Shown: positions 16,689 to 23,750 of the stretch, one piece after another
Position numbering within the stretch: position 1 is the stretch's first letter
Layout: every line of letters starts with the position of its first letter
Assembly (NCBI GenBank): GCA_035293945.1
Contig: DATGLV010000002.1
Span: forward strand, 62,001-126,000
DNA length: 64,000 nucleotides
Origin: VAZQ01 sp035293945
Lineage (GTDB): Bacteria; Pseudomonadota; Alphaproteobacteria; Rhizobiales; Xanthobacteraceae
Reading direction: 5' to 3'
Made by a program: the position numbers and the translations under genes
Notes under the pieces: generated by a model
The model's database searches: none
Told to the model about the DNA's origin: nothing
The model's input: the letters and a program-made list of their open reading frames with translations, nothing else

Positions 16689-17750
16689 ATGCGATCGTAC
16701 TCAGTTCGCATCCTCGCCAACAATGAAGCAGGAACCTGGCAATCGTGGCCAGCTAAAATCGCAGCTATAAAAGCCTTTTACGCCTCTGTCTGCGACCTCG
16801 ATATCACCGTCACTCCCACGAAGCTGACGCCTCAATTCGCACCATACCAAGCCACGAGCGGCAACGGCACGATCTATCAGGTCGACGAGACTTGGTACGC
16901 CCAGAACGTCGTCCCACTGGCGGCTGGCGCCGACATTGTCATGTTCTTCGTCCCGCCAACCGATCACACCGTTCCGTGCCTCATAGGCCTCGAAGCCGGA
17001 CACTCAAACGGCCCATGGGAAACGACGGTCTTCACCGACGAAACTAGCCACACGTATGTCTTGGAAAACGGAACCGATGTGGATCAAGGCGAAACCTCGG
17101 TCGTCTATGCCGAGCACGAACTGTCACATGTCTTTTATGCCATGCTCACCAAGACCGACAACACCCACCCCTACTTCTTCGCCGGCACACCCGAGAAGGT
17201 CCTCGCGGACTTCGATTTCGATGAACAGGAGCTGTCCTGGTACCAGCAGGTCATTCAGGACCTCGAAAAGGAGCTAGAGCTGCTCAAAGCGAGGCAAATT
17301 CCGCCTATCGGCGACCCAAAGCCCCTGGAATCGCAAAATTCCGTCTCTCCGACCTCGAAGCCGACTAATCCGGTTCAGCCTTCATTCCCTTCCAAAATCA
17401 CCACGTGGGCGGCAATTATCGCGAAAGAGGAAGGCGCCAACCCGACCTCGAACAATCCTGGCAATCTCAAATACAGCGACCTCACGGCCGGATGGGGCGC
17501 CACGCAGGGCAATCCTGCCAAGGACGGCGGCTATCTCTGCCATTTTGCCACGGCCGAAGCCGGCCTCACGGCCCTCTGCAATTTCCTTGTTCTCGGATGC
17601 GAGGACCAACTCATTGCTTTCCACCAAGCCCGCACGCTGGCGGAATTCACGAAAGTCTACGCCGGCAATCCGCCGCAGGGCTACATCGACGCAATCGTTC
17701 AGGCCATGGGAGGCGACCCGAACGTCCAGATCAGCACGTTCCTCTCATGA
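16689..17750 (+). CDS. Lysis protein: HExxH metallopeptidase-like domain plus lysozyme-like domain
   Basis: 353 aa. Residues 1-200 end in VVYAEHELSHVFYAML, a zincin HExxH motif (His143, Glu144, His147). A Pro/Ser linker (about 203-233) follows. Residues 237-353 hold AIIAKEEGA with possible catalytic Glu247 or Glu248, then NNPGNLKY (255-262), CHFATAEAGLTAL and FTKVYAGNPPQGYIDAI. That is the pattern of lysozyme/transglycosylase domains found in phage endolysins and virion hydrolases. No signal peptide. The next gene overlaps by ATGA and is a small membrane protein, fitting a lysis pair. A protease plus a muramidase in one chain is unusual; the HExxH may instead be structural. Confidence 0.65.
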   Translation: MRSYSVRILANNEAGTWQSWPAKIAAIKAFYASVCDLDITVTPTKLTPQFAPYQATSGNGTIYQVDETWYAQNVVPLAAGADIVMFFVPPTDHTVPCLIGLEAGHSNGPWETTVFTDETSHTYVLENGTDVDQGETSVVYAEHELSHVFYAMLTKTDNTHPYFFAGTPEKVLADFDFDEQELSWYQQVIQDLEKELELLKARQIPPIGDPKPLESQNSVSPTSKPTNPVQPSFPSKITTWAAIIAKEEGANPTSNNPGNLKYSDLTAGWGATQGNPAKDGGYLCHFATAEAGLTALCNFLVLGCEDQLIAFHQARTLAEFTKVYAGNPPQGYIDAIVQAMGGDPNVQISTFLS

Positions 17751-17953
17751 ATTGGTCGATCATTAAGAGCCATCCCGAATCATTTATGACTATCGTTCAA
17801 TTTCTGAACACCGGCTACGCGCACACCGCTGCACTCATCGCATCCGTCGTGCTTGGCTGGTTTCTTACGTCCGGAAATCCCGCGCTTACGCTCACCATCG
17901 GTGGTGTCGGCAAGATCCTCTACACCGATCTCGTTTCCTTCGCCAATTCCTAG
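17747..17953 (+). CDS. Small membrane protein, holin candidate
   Basis: 68 aa. ATG at 17,747 overlaps the stop of the lysis gene (ATGA). One clear hydrophobic segment (TAALIASVVLGWFLTSGN) and a second weaker one (LTIGGVGKILYTDLV). Adjacency to a cell-wall hydrolase and size support a holin or spanin-type helper; no specific family recognised. Confidence 0.55.
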   Translation: MNWSIIKSHPESFMTIVQFLNTGYAHTAALIASVVLGWFLTSGNPALTLTIGGVGKILYTDLVSFANS

Positions 17954-17966
17954 CGTCTCGGCGCCG

Positions 17967-17990
17967 CGGCTCTTCAATATCGAAGAGCCG
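17967..17990. terminator. Hairpin between converging genes
   Basis: Perfect 9-bp arms CGGCTCTTC (17967-17975) and GAAGAGCCG (17982-17990) with a 6-nt loop. It sits between the plus-strand late region and the minus-strand gene at 18,003 and could stop transcription from both sides. No T-run is present. Confidence 0.6.
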
Positions 17991-18002
17991 TCCGTTGTGA
18001 CA

Positions 18003-18467
18003 CTACTCATAGACCAATCGATATAGCCGATCCAACGCCCCGTTCAGCCTTTCGATCAGAAAGCATATCTCCTTAGCCCTACTCTGCCTCGCCTCTTGCG
18101 TCTCATCTTCTTCCAAAAACAGCTTGATCTGATGCCTGATATTTCCCTTTCCAAAGTCTTCATTGTGCAACACTTCGTCTATCGCTTTAGCCACGGCCCC
18201 GCCGCCCAGCCTGTCCCTTACTTTTTTCAGGACAACAATCACGGCCGAAACATCCGCCTCACTCTTACGTAATTTGACTCGCAACTCCTTGTAGGCTTTT
18301 TCCTTTCCTTTCCCGTCCGCAATCTTCTTTAATTCCTCCAGCATTCCGTCCTTCCAAAAGCGCAACTTTGCTGACTCTTTAGCCGCTTTTCTTTCGTCTC
18401 GCCCAGCCCACAACTCCATGATGGGCTTCAGAAAAGTAGAGACAATTGCGTCTTTCGACTCCGACAT
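18003..18467 (-). CDS. Hypothetical helical protein on the opposite strand
   Basis: 154 aa, mostly charged helix (DERKAAKESAKLRFWKDGML, FLEEDETQEARQSRAKEICF). It has a strong Shine-Dalgarno site (AGGAGGGG, 5 nt before ATG), unlike almost all other phage genes. Base composition is AT-richer than the late genes. A single gene reversed in front of a long non-coding stretch could be a lysogeny-expressed cargo gene; no function is recognised. Confidence 0.65.
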   Translation of the reverse strand: MSESKDAIVSTFLKPIMELWAGRDERKAAKESAKLRFWKDGMLEELKKIADGKGKEKAYKELRVKLRKSEADVSAVIVVLKKVRDRLGGGAVAKAIDEVLHNEDFGKGNIRHQIKLFLEEDETQEARQSRAKEICFLIERLNGALDRLYRLVYE

Positions 18468-18709
18468 AAACCCCTCCTAAAATCCGACTCTTCCCCTGGA
18501 TCGCAAGATCGGGGCTGAATTAAATCTCATGAACCACACAGACTACAAGGTCTGAGGCAAAGTCCTGGTAGCCAGTCCTCATCCCTGTTCCCAGGCAACG
18601 ACACTGATCCAATGGCAGGGAGACAGTCGGCGTCTTTTTCCCTGCTTTCGCATCAGTGCCTTTGCAAGAGCTTTTGATTTTTTGCGGCCGTATTTTCCCG
18701 GCGATTTCT

Positions 18710-19445
18710 CACCGTTCGTCGTTTTAGCTCGATCCGACGGCGCTGTGTGGAATGTCCGAAATCACAAAGCCCCTGCCGCTTACGCGGACAGGGGTCGATT
18801 GTGAATGGCTCCATGGGAATGGAGGAAAGCTGTGGTTGAAGCAGCTCTCACATCAAATTCTACACTCCCTTGAACCATTCACGAAGCCTACCATGTGGAC
18901 AGCTTCACCAGTTCCTCAGCCTGTGGATATCGGACAAGGTCATTCCTCCCCACAATCCACCCTACAAACCGACCTACACTCTACACTACACTATGTTTGT
19001 ATGCCTGTTCTGTATCATTCCGAGGCTAAAAGCCTCGACAATTCAACACGTTCCGCACACCGTTCGTCGGGCTATCCAGCCCCGACTTCCCTATTTTGGC
19101 TGGTTACTATTCTTCCTTTCCATGATACTCACGGACACTCCCCCTATTCAAACCCTTCAGCTCGTCCCCAAGGGGACTCGCTGTAGAGACGCAGCAAGCT
19201 GTCATCTCCCTCGGTTACACATAACCTCGGTTACACTTCCAGCACAAAATAGGGAAGTCGGGGCTGACGCCCCACGACTCACGGGTGCGGACAGTTCTAC
19301 GGTGGCTACCGTTTCCCACCTTTCTCACACATTACCCTATCGGACACCACTGTCCTTTTCCTAAAGGACAACCCGTCCAGTCCGCAATGGCACTCGCCCA
19401 TGAGTACATGTGCGGTGCCGCGCGTCCTGTCCAGCTCGACAATTC
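18710..19445 (+). repeat. Short direct repeats inside the RNA candidate
   Basis: CACCGTTCGTCG occurs at 18710-18721 and 19058-19069. CTCGACAATTC occurs at 19034-19044 and 19435-19445. CCTCGGTTACAC occurs twice in near tandem at 19209-19220 and 19225-19236. Repeated single-strand segments are expected if parts of the RNA recur as modules. Confidence 0.6.
19077..19266. repeat. 22-bp perfect inverted repeat closing a 146-nt loop
   Basis: The arm at 19077-19098 (begins CAGCCCCGACTT) is the exact reverse complement of 19245-19266 (ends AAGTCGGGGCTG). It encloses the perfect CAGC-GTCCCC hairpin at 19158-19183. The left arm could also pair locally with GTCGGG at 19067-19072, giving two competing folds. 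Confidence 0.75.
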
Positions 19446-19696
19446 TCATCCTCTTTCCGCGTCGGTCTTTTAATTTTGGCGGCAGCACCCTCCCGTCAAG
19501 TCGCATCGGAATGGGCACAACTCTTGCCGCGACTATCGCGCAGTAGGGCTTTCGAGTCTGACAGTTAGTACTTCATCCCTTCACTGTTGGGGTTGAGTTG
19601 CACCCAATCCTCGGACTATGACGGCAGGGCACCCGTCTGCCAGGCAAAAGAAGACCGTCTCGCGAAAGCGAGGATTACCAGCTCACATTATTCGAT

Positions 19697-19885
19697 ATGC
19701 CAAGATGCAAGAACTGCGGACACAAAGGCCAAGACCACAACTGGGTCTACCCGCCCTGTGGAATCTGCACACCGTTACGCGGCAGGAAAGTCAATGTCTG
19801 CACCCACACTCTCGATACCGGCCGTATCCGAGGCAAGTGCACCTGCTGCTTCTGCATCACCTACATTCCGAACACAGGCCGATAG
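19697..19885 (+). CDS. Cysteine-rich mini-protein
   Basis: 62 aa with eight cysteines: CKNCG, PPCGIC, VNVC and GKCTCCFC. They could form two zinc sites. The ATG follows TTCGAT without a Shine-Dalgarno site, like the neighbouring phage genes. All three plus frames are open here, but this one has the ordered CxxC spacing. It lies between the structured RNA candidate and the promoter of the ParB-like gene. Confidence 0.5.
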   Translation: MPRCKNCGHKGQDHNWVYPPCGICTPLRGRKVNVCTHTLDTGRIRGKCTCCFCITYIPNTGR

Positions 19886-19979
19886 CGGCCTCGTTCGAGT
19901 TCGAGACTTGGCCAAGCAAGTACCTCGGCCGCAGCTTGCTTTTCCGCAAAGGACGTACAGCGCGCTCGTCACGCGACCT

Positions 19980-20007
19980 TTGACGTATACTTGCTAGCAA
20001 GTATAAT
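19980..20007 (+). promoter_or_regulatory. Strong promoter with a palindromic operator in the spacer
   Basis: -35 TTGACG (19980-19985), 16-nt spacer, -10 TATAAT (20002-20007). The perfect 20-bp palindrome TATACTTGCTAGCAAGTATA (19986-20005) fills the spacer and enters the -10 box, so a bound dimer would block RNA polymerase. It drives the ParB-like gene at 20,044 and may be its own target site or a repressor operator. Confidence 0.8.
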
Positions 20008-20043
20008 TACGTCATTACAAATTAATGTCACTCATTCAGATGT

Positions 20044-21423
20044 ATGGATTTACGATCTTTGAAGATCGCAGAGTGCTTTGAATCGCCGACCAACCCTCGC
20101 GGCACAAAATTCGAGGGCCAAGAGTTCGCCGAATTAGTGGCGAGCATAAAAGAGAAGGGCATCCTCGTGCCCGTCCTTGCCCGACCTCACAAAAACAAGT
20201 TCGAGGTAGTCGCCGGCAACCGCCGTCTCCGCGCTGCCAAACAAGCCGGACTCGAGGAAATTCCCGCGCACGTTTCCGAGATGACGGATATCGAGGCACG
20301 AGAGGCGCAGATCGTCGAGAACCTTCAGCGCGCAGACGTTCACCCTCTCGAAGAAGGCGCGGCGTACCGCAATCTCATCGAACAATCCGGCTACGATGTC
20401 GAAGCCGTGGCCGCGAAAGTCGGCAAATCTGAAAGCTACGTCCGAAACCGTCTCGTCCTTACCAACCTCATCAAGCCAGCCCAGAAAGCATTTCGGGACG
20501 ACATCATAACCGCCTCGCACGCCTCGATGGTCGCCCGCCTCGACGAGAAGAAGCAGAAGGACGCGCTTCAATTCCTGAACGTCAGTCACAATGACCAATG
20601 GCGCAATGTCCCTTCCGCAAACGACTTGCGGGAGTGGATACAGCAAGAGACGTACCGCGCGGCGATGGACACTCCGCCGTGGCAGAACGACGAGGAGATG
20701 AAGGCCACTCTCGGCGGCTGCGAGGAGTGCAAAGGCAAAGGCGGCGACCTGTTCGGCAAAGCTGCGGCCGATGCCTGTACGAATCCCAAATGCTTCGCGA
20801 ACCGCATGGCGGCGTACATCGAGGCCAAGCTGCAAGCCAATCCGAAGCTCATCAGCATTTCCGGAGACTATTCCGGTGCCGATGGCTTAATCGGCAGCGG
20901 CCAGTACCACGAAATCAACGGCAAGAAAGACGGCTGCGACCACTCCGAGAAAGCCATCATCGTCCTCGGCCGCGGCATCGGCCACACCAAGACCATCTGC
21001 CGAGCACCTGAGTGCGACAAGCACTGGGCGCATCGGTCGCCTGGCGGCCACTACAAGCCGACCCCCGAAGAGCGTGCGGCTCGCAAGAAGCAGCGAGAGC
21101 AAGACAAAAAGGACGCAGAGAAGGCCGCGAAAGATGTCACGACCGCCTTGCAGGGCATCAAGCTCCCTCTTCCGCAGAAGCACATGGACGTTCTCTACGA
21201 CTTGGTTTTCGAGAAGGCGGGATACTCAACGTACCAGCCCTTGTGCAGGCTGCTCGGCATCACCGTCGAGAAGGACAAGGACGGCAGACGCGACTACGCT
21301 GCCGCGCTCCGCAAGTTCGCCGAGACGCACGGCAACTTGGGTAAGGTTCGCATGATTTTCGCGCTTCTGCTCCCGCTCTACTGGGACGACGAGCGCAAGA
21401 AACTCTTGAAGCGGCTCCGGTAG
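20044..21423 (+). CDS. ParB/Spo0J-like DNA-binding protein with cysteine clusters
   Basis: 459 aa. Residues 1-110 are the ParB N-terminal domain: the VVAGNRRLRAAKQAGLEEIP box 2 region (ERR-type arginines as NRR) and IVENLQRADVHPLEEGAAYR. Residues 118-150 are the HTH (EAVAAKVGKSESYVRNRL). Residues about 222-260 (CEECKGKGGDLFGKAAADAC, NPKCF) and 299-325 (GCDHS, CRAPECDKHW) carry cysteine and histidine ligands, as in PRTRC-type ParB proteins of mobile elements. The C-terminal 130 residues are basic then helical. No ParA is seen beside it. Roles in plasmid-like partition or in gene control are both possible; the palindrome in its promoter favours self-regulation. Confidence 0.8.
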   Translation: MDLRSLKIAECFESPTNPRGTKFEGQEFAELVASIKEKGILVPVLARPHKNKFEVVAGNRRLRAAKQAGLEEIPAHVSEMTDIEAREAQIVENLQRADVHPLEEGAAYRNLIEQSGYDVEAVAAKVGKSESYVRNRLVLTNLIKPAQKAFRDDIITASHASMVARLDEKKQKDALQFLNVSHNDQWRNVPSANDLREWIQQETYRAAMDTPPWQNDEEMKATLGGCEECKGKGGDLFGKAAADACTNPKCFANRMAAYIEAKLQANPKLISISGDYSGADGLIGSGQYHEINGKKDGCDHSEKAIIVLGRGIGHTKTICRAPECDKHWAHRSPGGHYKPTPEERAARKKQREQDKKDAEKAAKDVTTALQGIKLPLPQKHMDVLYDLVFEKAGYSTYQPLCRLLGITVEKDKDGRRDYAAALRKFAETHGNLGKVRMIFALLLPLYWDDERKKLLKRLR

Positions 21424-21434
21424 CATTTACCAGT

Positions 21435-21468
21435 TCGGAGCATGTCGGGTGCGCTCGGCATGCTCCGA
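21435..21468 (+). terminator. 10-bp perfect hairpin after the ParB-like gene
   Basis: TCGGAGCATG (21435-21444) pairs with CATGCTCCGA (21459-21468) around a 14-nt loop, 11 nt after the stop. No T-run, so it may attenuate or protect the transcript rather than end it. The next small gene starts 15 nt later. Confidence 0.5.
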
Positions 21469-21482
21469 TTCATCGGCCATCT

Positions 21483-21626
21483 ATGGAACACACGCAACTT
21501 TCCAGCATGGGCGGAAAAGCTCGCGCCAAGAAGCTCTCGAAGAAGCGGCGGCGGGAGATCGGCCGCAACGCTATCAGAGCGCGATGGGCTCGCGTCAAGG
21601 ACGCCAAACGGACACAGCAGTCGTAG
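21483..21626 (+). CDS. Small basic protein with GGKARAKKLS motif
   Basis: 47 aa: MEHTQLSSMGGKARAKKLSK and then KRRREIGRNAIRARWARVKD. The GGKARAxxLxxxRRxEIxxxAxxARW pattern is a recurring small protein family of phages and mobile elements, of unknown function and probably nucleic-acid binding. ATG follows GCCATCT without a Shine-Dalgarno site. A related short basic protein lies at 23,574. Confidence 0.65.
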   Translation: MEHTQLSSMGGKARAKKLSKKRRREIGRNAIRARWARVKDAKRTQQS

Positions 21627-21628
21627 AG

Positions 21629-21707
21629 AAAAGGACAGCCGAGCCGTCCTTTTCCTTCAGCCAATGAGGCTCGGGATATATTGGACAGCACAGCCGTCCA
21701 ATATCCC
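21629..21707. terminator. Two similar tandem hairpins between converging genes
   Basis: Hairpin 1: AAAAGGAC (21629-21636) with GTCCTTTT (21646-21653), loop AGCCGAGCC. Hairpin 2: GGGATA-TA-TTGGAC (21673-21686) with GTCCAATATCCC (21696-21707), loop AGCACAGCC. Both share GGACAGC...GCCGTCC at their tips. The first ends in a T-run on the plus strand and looks like a factor-independent terminator. Confidence 0.65.
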
Positions 21708-21744
21708 CTCGCCTCTCACCATTCCTGTACCTTTCCCCGACGCC

Positions 21745-22542
21745 CTACGCCATCGCAGCTTCGATAAACGCGGTGTACGGATTGTCCTGTCTCGTGGGGT
21801 CTGGCTTCAGCCTTGCGTACCGTGCCAGTGTCACAGCGTCCTCGTATGTGGTCTGGCAGGGAACTTTCTCTTTGATGAGCAGCACGGCCTGGCGGAGCCT
21901 CGGCGATAGCTCTTCGAGCGTCTTCACTCCGGCGACCAGACGATTTTCCTTTATCAACGGAATGAGGAACTCGCGGCCGTAGAAACCGAAGTCGGGGATT
22001 ACGACGGTTCCCTTAAATTGCAGCATGATAAGGAATGCGAGCGTCAGAGCCTCGTTGTCATCCATCTCTGACCTGTCGAGCCGCACAAGGTTCGTAGAGT
22101 TCTTGTTAAAAGTGAAATCTGGCTTGTCGGAAAATATGCGCTTTAGCGAATCCCAATAGAGCACATCCGAGACCATGCCCAAGACCTCGGCATCGGTTGG
22201 CGAGAATTTCTTGTCTTCATCAGTCGCCTTTGCCCACAGATGGCTCTCGAGCTTCGCGAACGTCTTAAAGTCCTTCTTCAGGTATTTGGCGAGCGCTCGT
22301 CTGCCGTTTCGGACCGTCAGCGTCTCTTTGCCCGCATCCGCCTCCACTTGATATAGCGCACGGGCGATCCTCATCGCCTTCCGGTCGTTCATTCCTCGAA
22401 GCGGATTAATGTGGTTCTTGTTTATGTCAAAGATCCTCGGATGCCTCCATTCCGGTACTTCGGGCAGCTGGTCGCCAATGAAAAGACAGCCGCCCTTCGG
22501 CAGTTCGATTTTTTCTTCACTTAAAAGGCCGAGGTAGAGCAT
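21745..22542 (-). CDS. Hypothetical 265-aa protein on the opposite strand
   Basis: No family recognised. It is a charged, mostly helical protein with two hydrophobic patches (LTLAFLIMLQFKGTVVIPDF; RLRQAVLLI). The segment DFTFNKNSTNLVRLDRSEMD followed by LQFKGTVVIPDFGFYGREFL recalls the end of an AAA-type ATPase, but no Walker A motif is present. Together with 18,003 it is one of two reversed genes, which often mark lysogenic or cargo functions. No clear Shine-Dalgarno site (GCCGAGGTAGAGC lies on the other strand). Confidence 0.55.
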   Translation of the reverse strand: MLYLGLLSEEKIELPKGGCLFIGDQLPEVPEWRHPRIFDINKNHINPLRGMNDRKAMRIARALYQVEADAGKETLTVRNGRRALAKYLKKDFKTFAKLESHLWAKATDEDKKFSPTDAEVLGMVSDVLYWDSLKRIFSDKPDFTFNKNSTNLVRLDRSEMDDNEALTLAFLIMLQFKGTVVIPDFGFYGREFLIPLIKENRLVAGVKTLEELSPRLRQAVLLIKEKVPCQTTYEDAVTLARYARLKPDPTRQDNPYTAFIEAAMA

Positions 22543-22708
22543 GCATGGGCGAGCGACGCTATGAGTATTGGCTCCCGTGCCGTTGGCAGGGCGTGCTCAC
22601 CGGACGCTCGCCGCAAAATGAGGCCCTCAATGAGCCTCCTGTCTTAATTCTACCTCTTCTTTCTGGGGGCTTGGGCGTCGGGGAATTGTAAAGGAACTGT
22701 ATCCACAT
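22543..22708. other. Gap between divergent genes; possible 48-aa frame
   Basis: An open frame from ATG 22,545 to TAA 22,691 (MGERRYEYWLPCRWQGVLTG...) starts 2 nt from the divergent gene start at 22,542, leaving no room for promoters, so I do not call it a gene. A small stem GAGGC/GCCTC lies near 22,621-22,639. The stretch ends in the promoter at 22,709. Confidence 0.3.
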
Positions 22709-22736
22709 TTGACGAATGACGAGCGTTTGTTAGGAT
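22709..22736 (+). promoter_or_regulatory. Promoter TTGACG-N16-TAGGAT, leaderless GTG downstream
   Basis: -35 at 22709-22714 and -10 at 22731-22736. The -10 ends 7 nt before the GTG at 22,744, so the transcript would start at the codon. Flanks resemble the promoter at 23,733: both read TTTGACGAA and later GTTxGTTAGGA. Confidence 0.6.
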
Positions 22737-22743
22737 TCCTTTA

Positions 22744-23136
22744 GTGAGCCATGTCTGGGATAATTGCTCTTATTGCGGTGGTAGTCTGCCTGATGGCGCA
22801 TCGTCTGCAACACCATATTCTCACAAGGAGTGGTGTAAATACTTTCTTAGAACGAAACATGCTGGCGAGTTGGAGCCCTACCCGCAACACACCACTCCCA
22901 TCAGGTACGTTTCTTCGGAAATTGATGGTTGCTTTTATTGCGGACGATTTTACGAGAAGGACGAGCGAGGCTGGCCATGGAATGTATGTTACGGCTCCAC
23001 ATGCAAAGCGTGCAATCGTTTGAAGTGTCAAATTTCGCAGCGAATGTCGCGCGGACATCCTGAAGCCTCTTACGCTCACCTTATAATCGAATTTGAAGTC
23101 CGAAAATCACGCAAGTATGAGCATGTTCAAAGTTGA
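22744..23136 (+). CDS. Zinc-binding HNH-like protein
   Basis: 130 aa with GTG start at the predicted transcription start. Cysteine pairs: CSYCGG (9-12), CFYCGRFY (63-66), then VCYGSTCKACNRLKC. The CxxC ... N/S-x-CxxCNxxK layout matches the zinc scaffold of HNH/endonuclease VII-like proteins, but the central His of HNH is not evident. An overlapping frame from 22,751 is hydrophobic and lacks this order. Nuclease activity is uncertain. Confidence 0.5.
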   Translation: MSHVWDNCSYCGGSLPDGASSATPYSHKEWCKYFLRTKHAGELEPYPQHTTPIRYVSSEIDGCFYCGRFYEKDERGWPWNVCYGSTCKACNRLKCQISQRMSRGHPEASYAHLIIEFEVRKSRKYEHVQS

Positions 23137-23572
23137 CCAACACACTTTCACTGAAATAAAAAGCGCCCTTGATGAGGAGCCATCTACCGATTCTCGCATC
23201 ATTTATGACTACGGCATTCAACGACCGACGCTGAACATTATAAAGAAATACGATAATTTTGCTGACTACGAAGCTCATTTTAATACAGCTGACGAAGACG
23301 ACGATGACCGAGAAGATGATGACGAGCAAACTAGTGACGCGCAGCCACAAGAGTTAAAACCGCAACAAAAAGGATTTTTGCGTGGACAACTTATTCCAGT
23401 CGCACCGCAAATCCTCGACGCAGATAGTGCTCTCCGCGTGAGCATTCGCGGTCTTTGGAAAATTATCGGTCTTTTGGAACAGCGCAAAGTAGAGCTTGAG
23501 CGTCAGATCAAGAACATGGAACGCTACTTGCAGCAAGGGATTGAATTAGTCGAAATCCACGTTGAAAAATAA
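23117..23572 (+). CDS. Acidic protein with C-terminal coiled coil
   Basis: 151 aa from ATG 23,117, overlapping the end of the previous gene by 20 nt. Residues about 58-80 are nearly all Asp/Glu (DEDDDDREDDDEQ). The end (RGLWKIIGLLEQRKVELERQ, IKNMERYLQQGIE) is a coiled coil. Layout resembles DNA-mimic or scaffold-like acidic phage proteins; no family recognised. Confidence 0.6.
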   Translation: MSMFKVDQHTFTEIKSALDEEPSTDSRIIYDYGIQRPTLNIIKKYDNFADYEAHFNTADEDDDDREDDDEQTSDAQPQELKPQQKGFLRGQLIPVAPQILDADSALRVSIRGLWKIIGLLEQRKVELERQIKNMERYLQQGIELVEIHVEK

Positions 23573-23573
23573 T

Positions 23574-23750
23574 ATGACCCTCACCGCTTCACAGATGGGC
23601 AAGAAGTCAGCCCGCAAACGCTTCAAAGGAATGAACAAGAAACAAAAGAGCGAACACATGAAGCGTGTCCGCGCTGCTGCTGTTGACAAACGCTCGTCGG
23701 AAACGTGCGACCGGAAAACGGGGGATAAGAATTTGACGAACGTTCGTTAG
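23574..23750 (+). CDS. Small basic protein with MGKKSARKRFKGMNKKQKSE motif
   Basis: 58 aa, starting 1 nt after the previous stop (TAATATG). The core (QMGKKSARKRFKGMNKKQKS, then EHMKRVRAAAVDKR) resembles the GGKARAKKLSKKRRREIG core of the 47-aa protein at 21,483: a Met-Gly-x-Lys-x-Ala-Arg opening, a Lys-rich helix and a second Arg-rich helix. Probably nucleic-acid binding. Its end overlaps the promoter at 23,733. Confidence 0.55.
   Translation: MTLTASQMGKKSARKRFKGMNKKQKSEHMKRVRAAAVDKRSSETCDRKTGDKNLTNVR

Larger units (their letters stand above)
18493..19672 (+). ncRNA. Candidate large structured RNA, about 1.2 kb
   Basis: No convincing gene fits here; the open frames overlap in all three frames and are Ser/Pro/His-rich. 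Instead the DNA is full of perfect stems, many nested: CCCC-TG-GATC/GATCGGGG with GCAA loop (18493-18514); CACTGAT/ATCAGTG (18602, 18652) around CAGGGA/TCCCTG; CCCCTG-CCGC/GCGG-A-CAGGGG (18770-18794); GTGAATGG/CCATTCAC (18801, 18875) around CTCCAT/ATGGAG with GGGA loop and AGCTG/CAGCT; CGAGGC/GCCTCG (19021); a 22-bp pair (19077, 19245) around CAGC-GTCCCC/GGGGAC-GCTG (19158); TGCGGAC/GTCCGCA (19286, 19380) around ACGGT/ACCGT and GTCCTTT/AAAGGAC; CTCGC-GAAA-GCGAG (19659). Three GNRA loops occur on the plus strand against one on the minus, which sets the direction. Ends are approximate; no promoter was found. Confidence 0.65.

Noticed and set aside
18752..19364. Open frames of 140-165 codons inside the RNA candidate
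   Set aside because: They overlap in different frames, are rich in Ser, Pro, His and Thr, have no credible start context, and the nested stems explain the sequence better.
22751..23023. Hydrophobic 90-codon frame overlapping the gene at 22,744
   Set aside because: The competing frame has ordered CxxC pairs and starts with GTG at the predicted transcription start.
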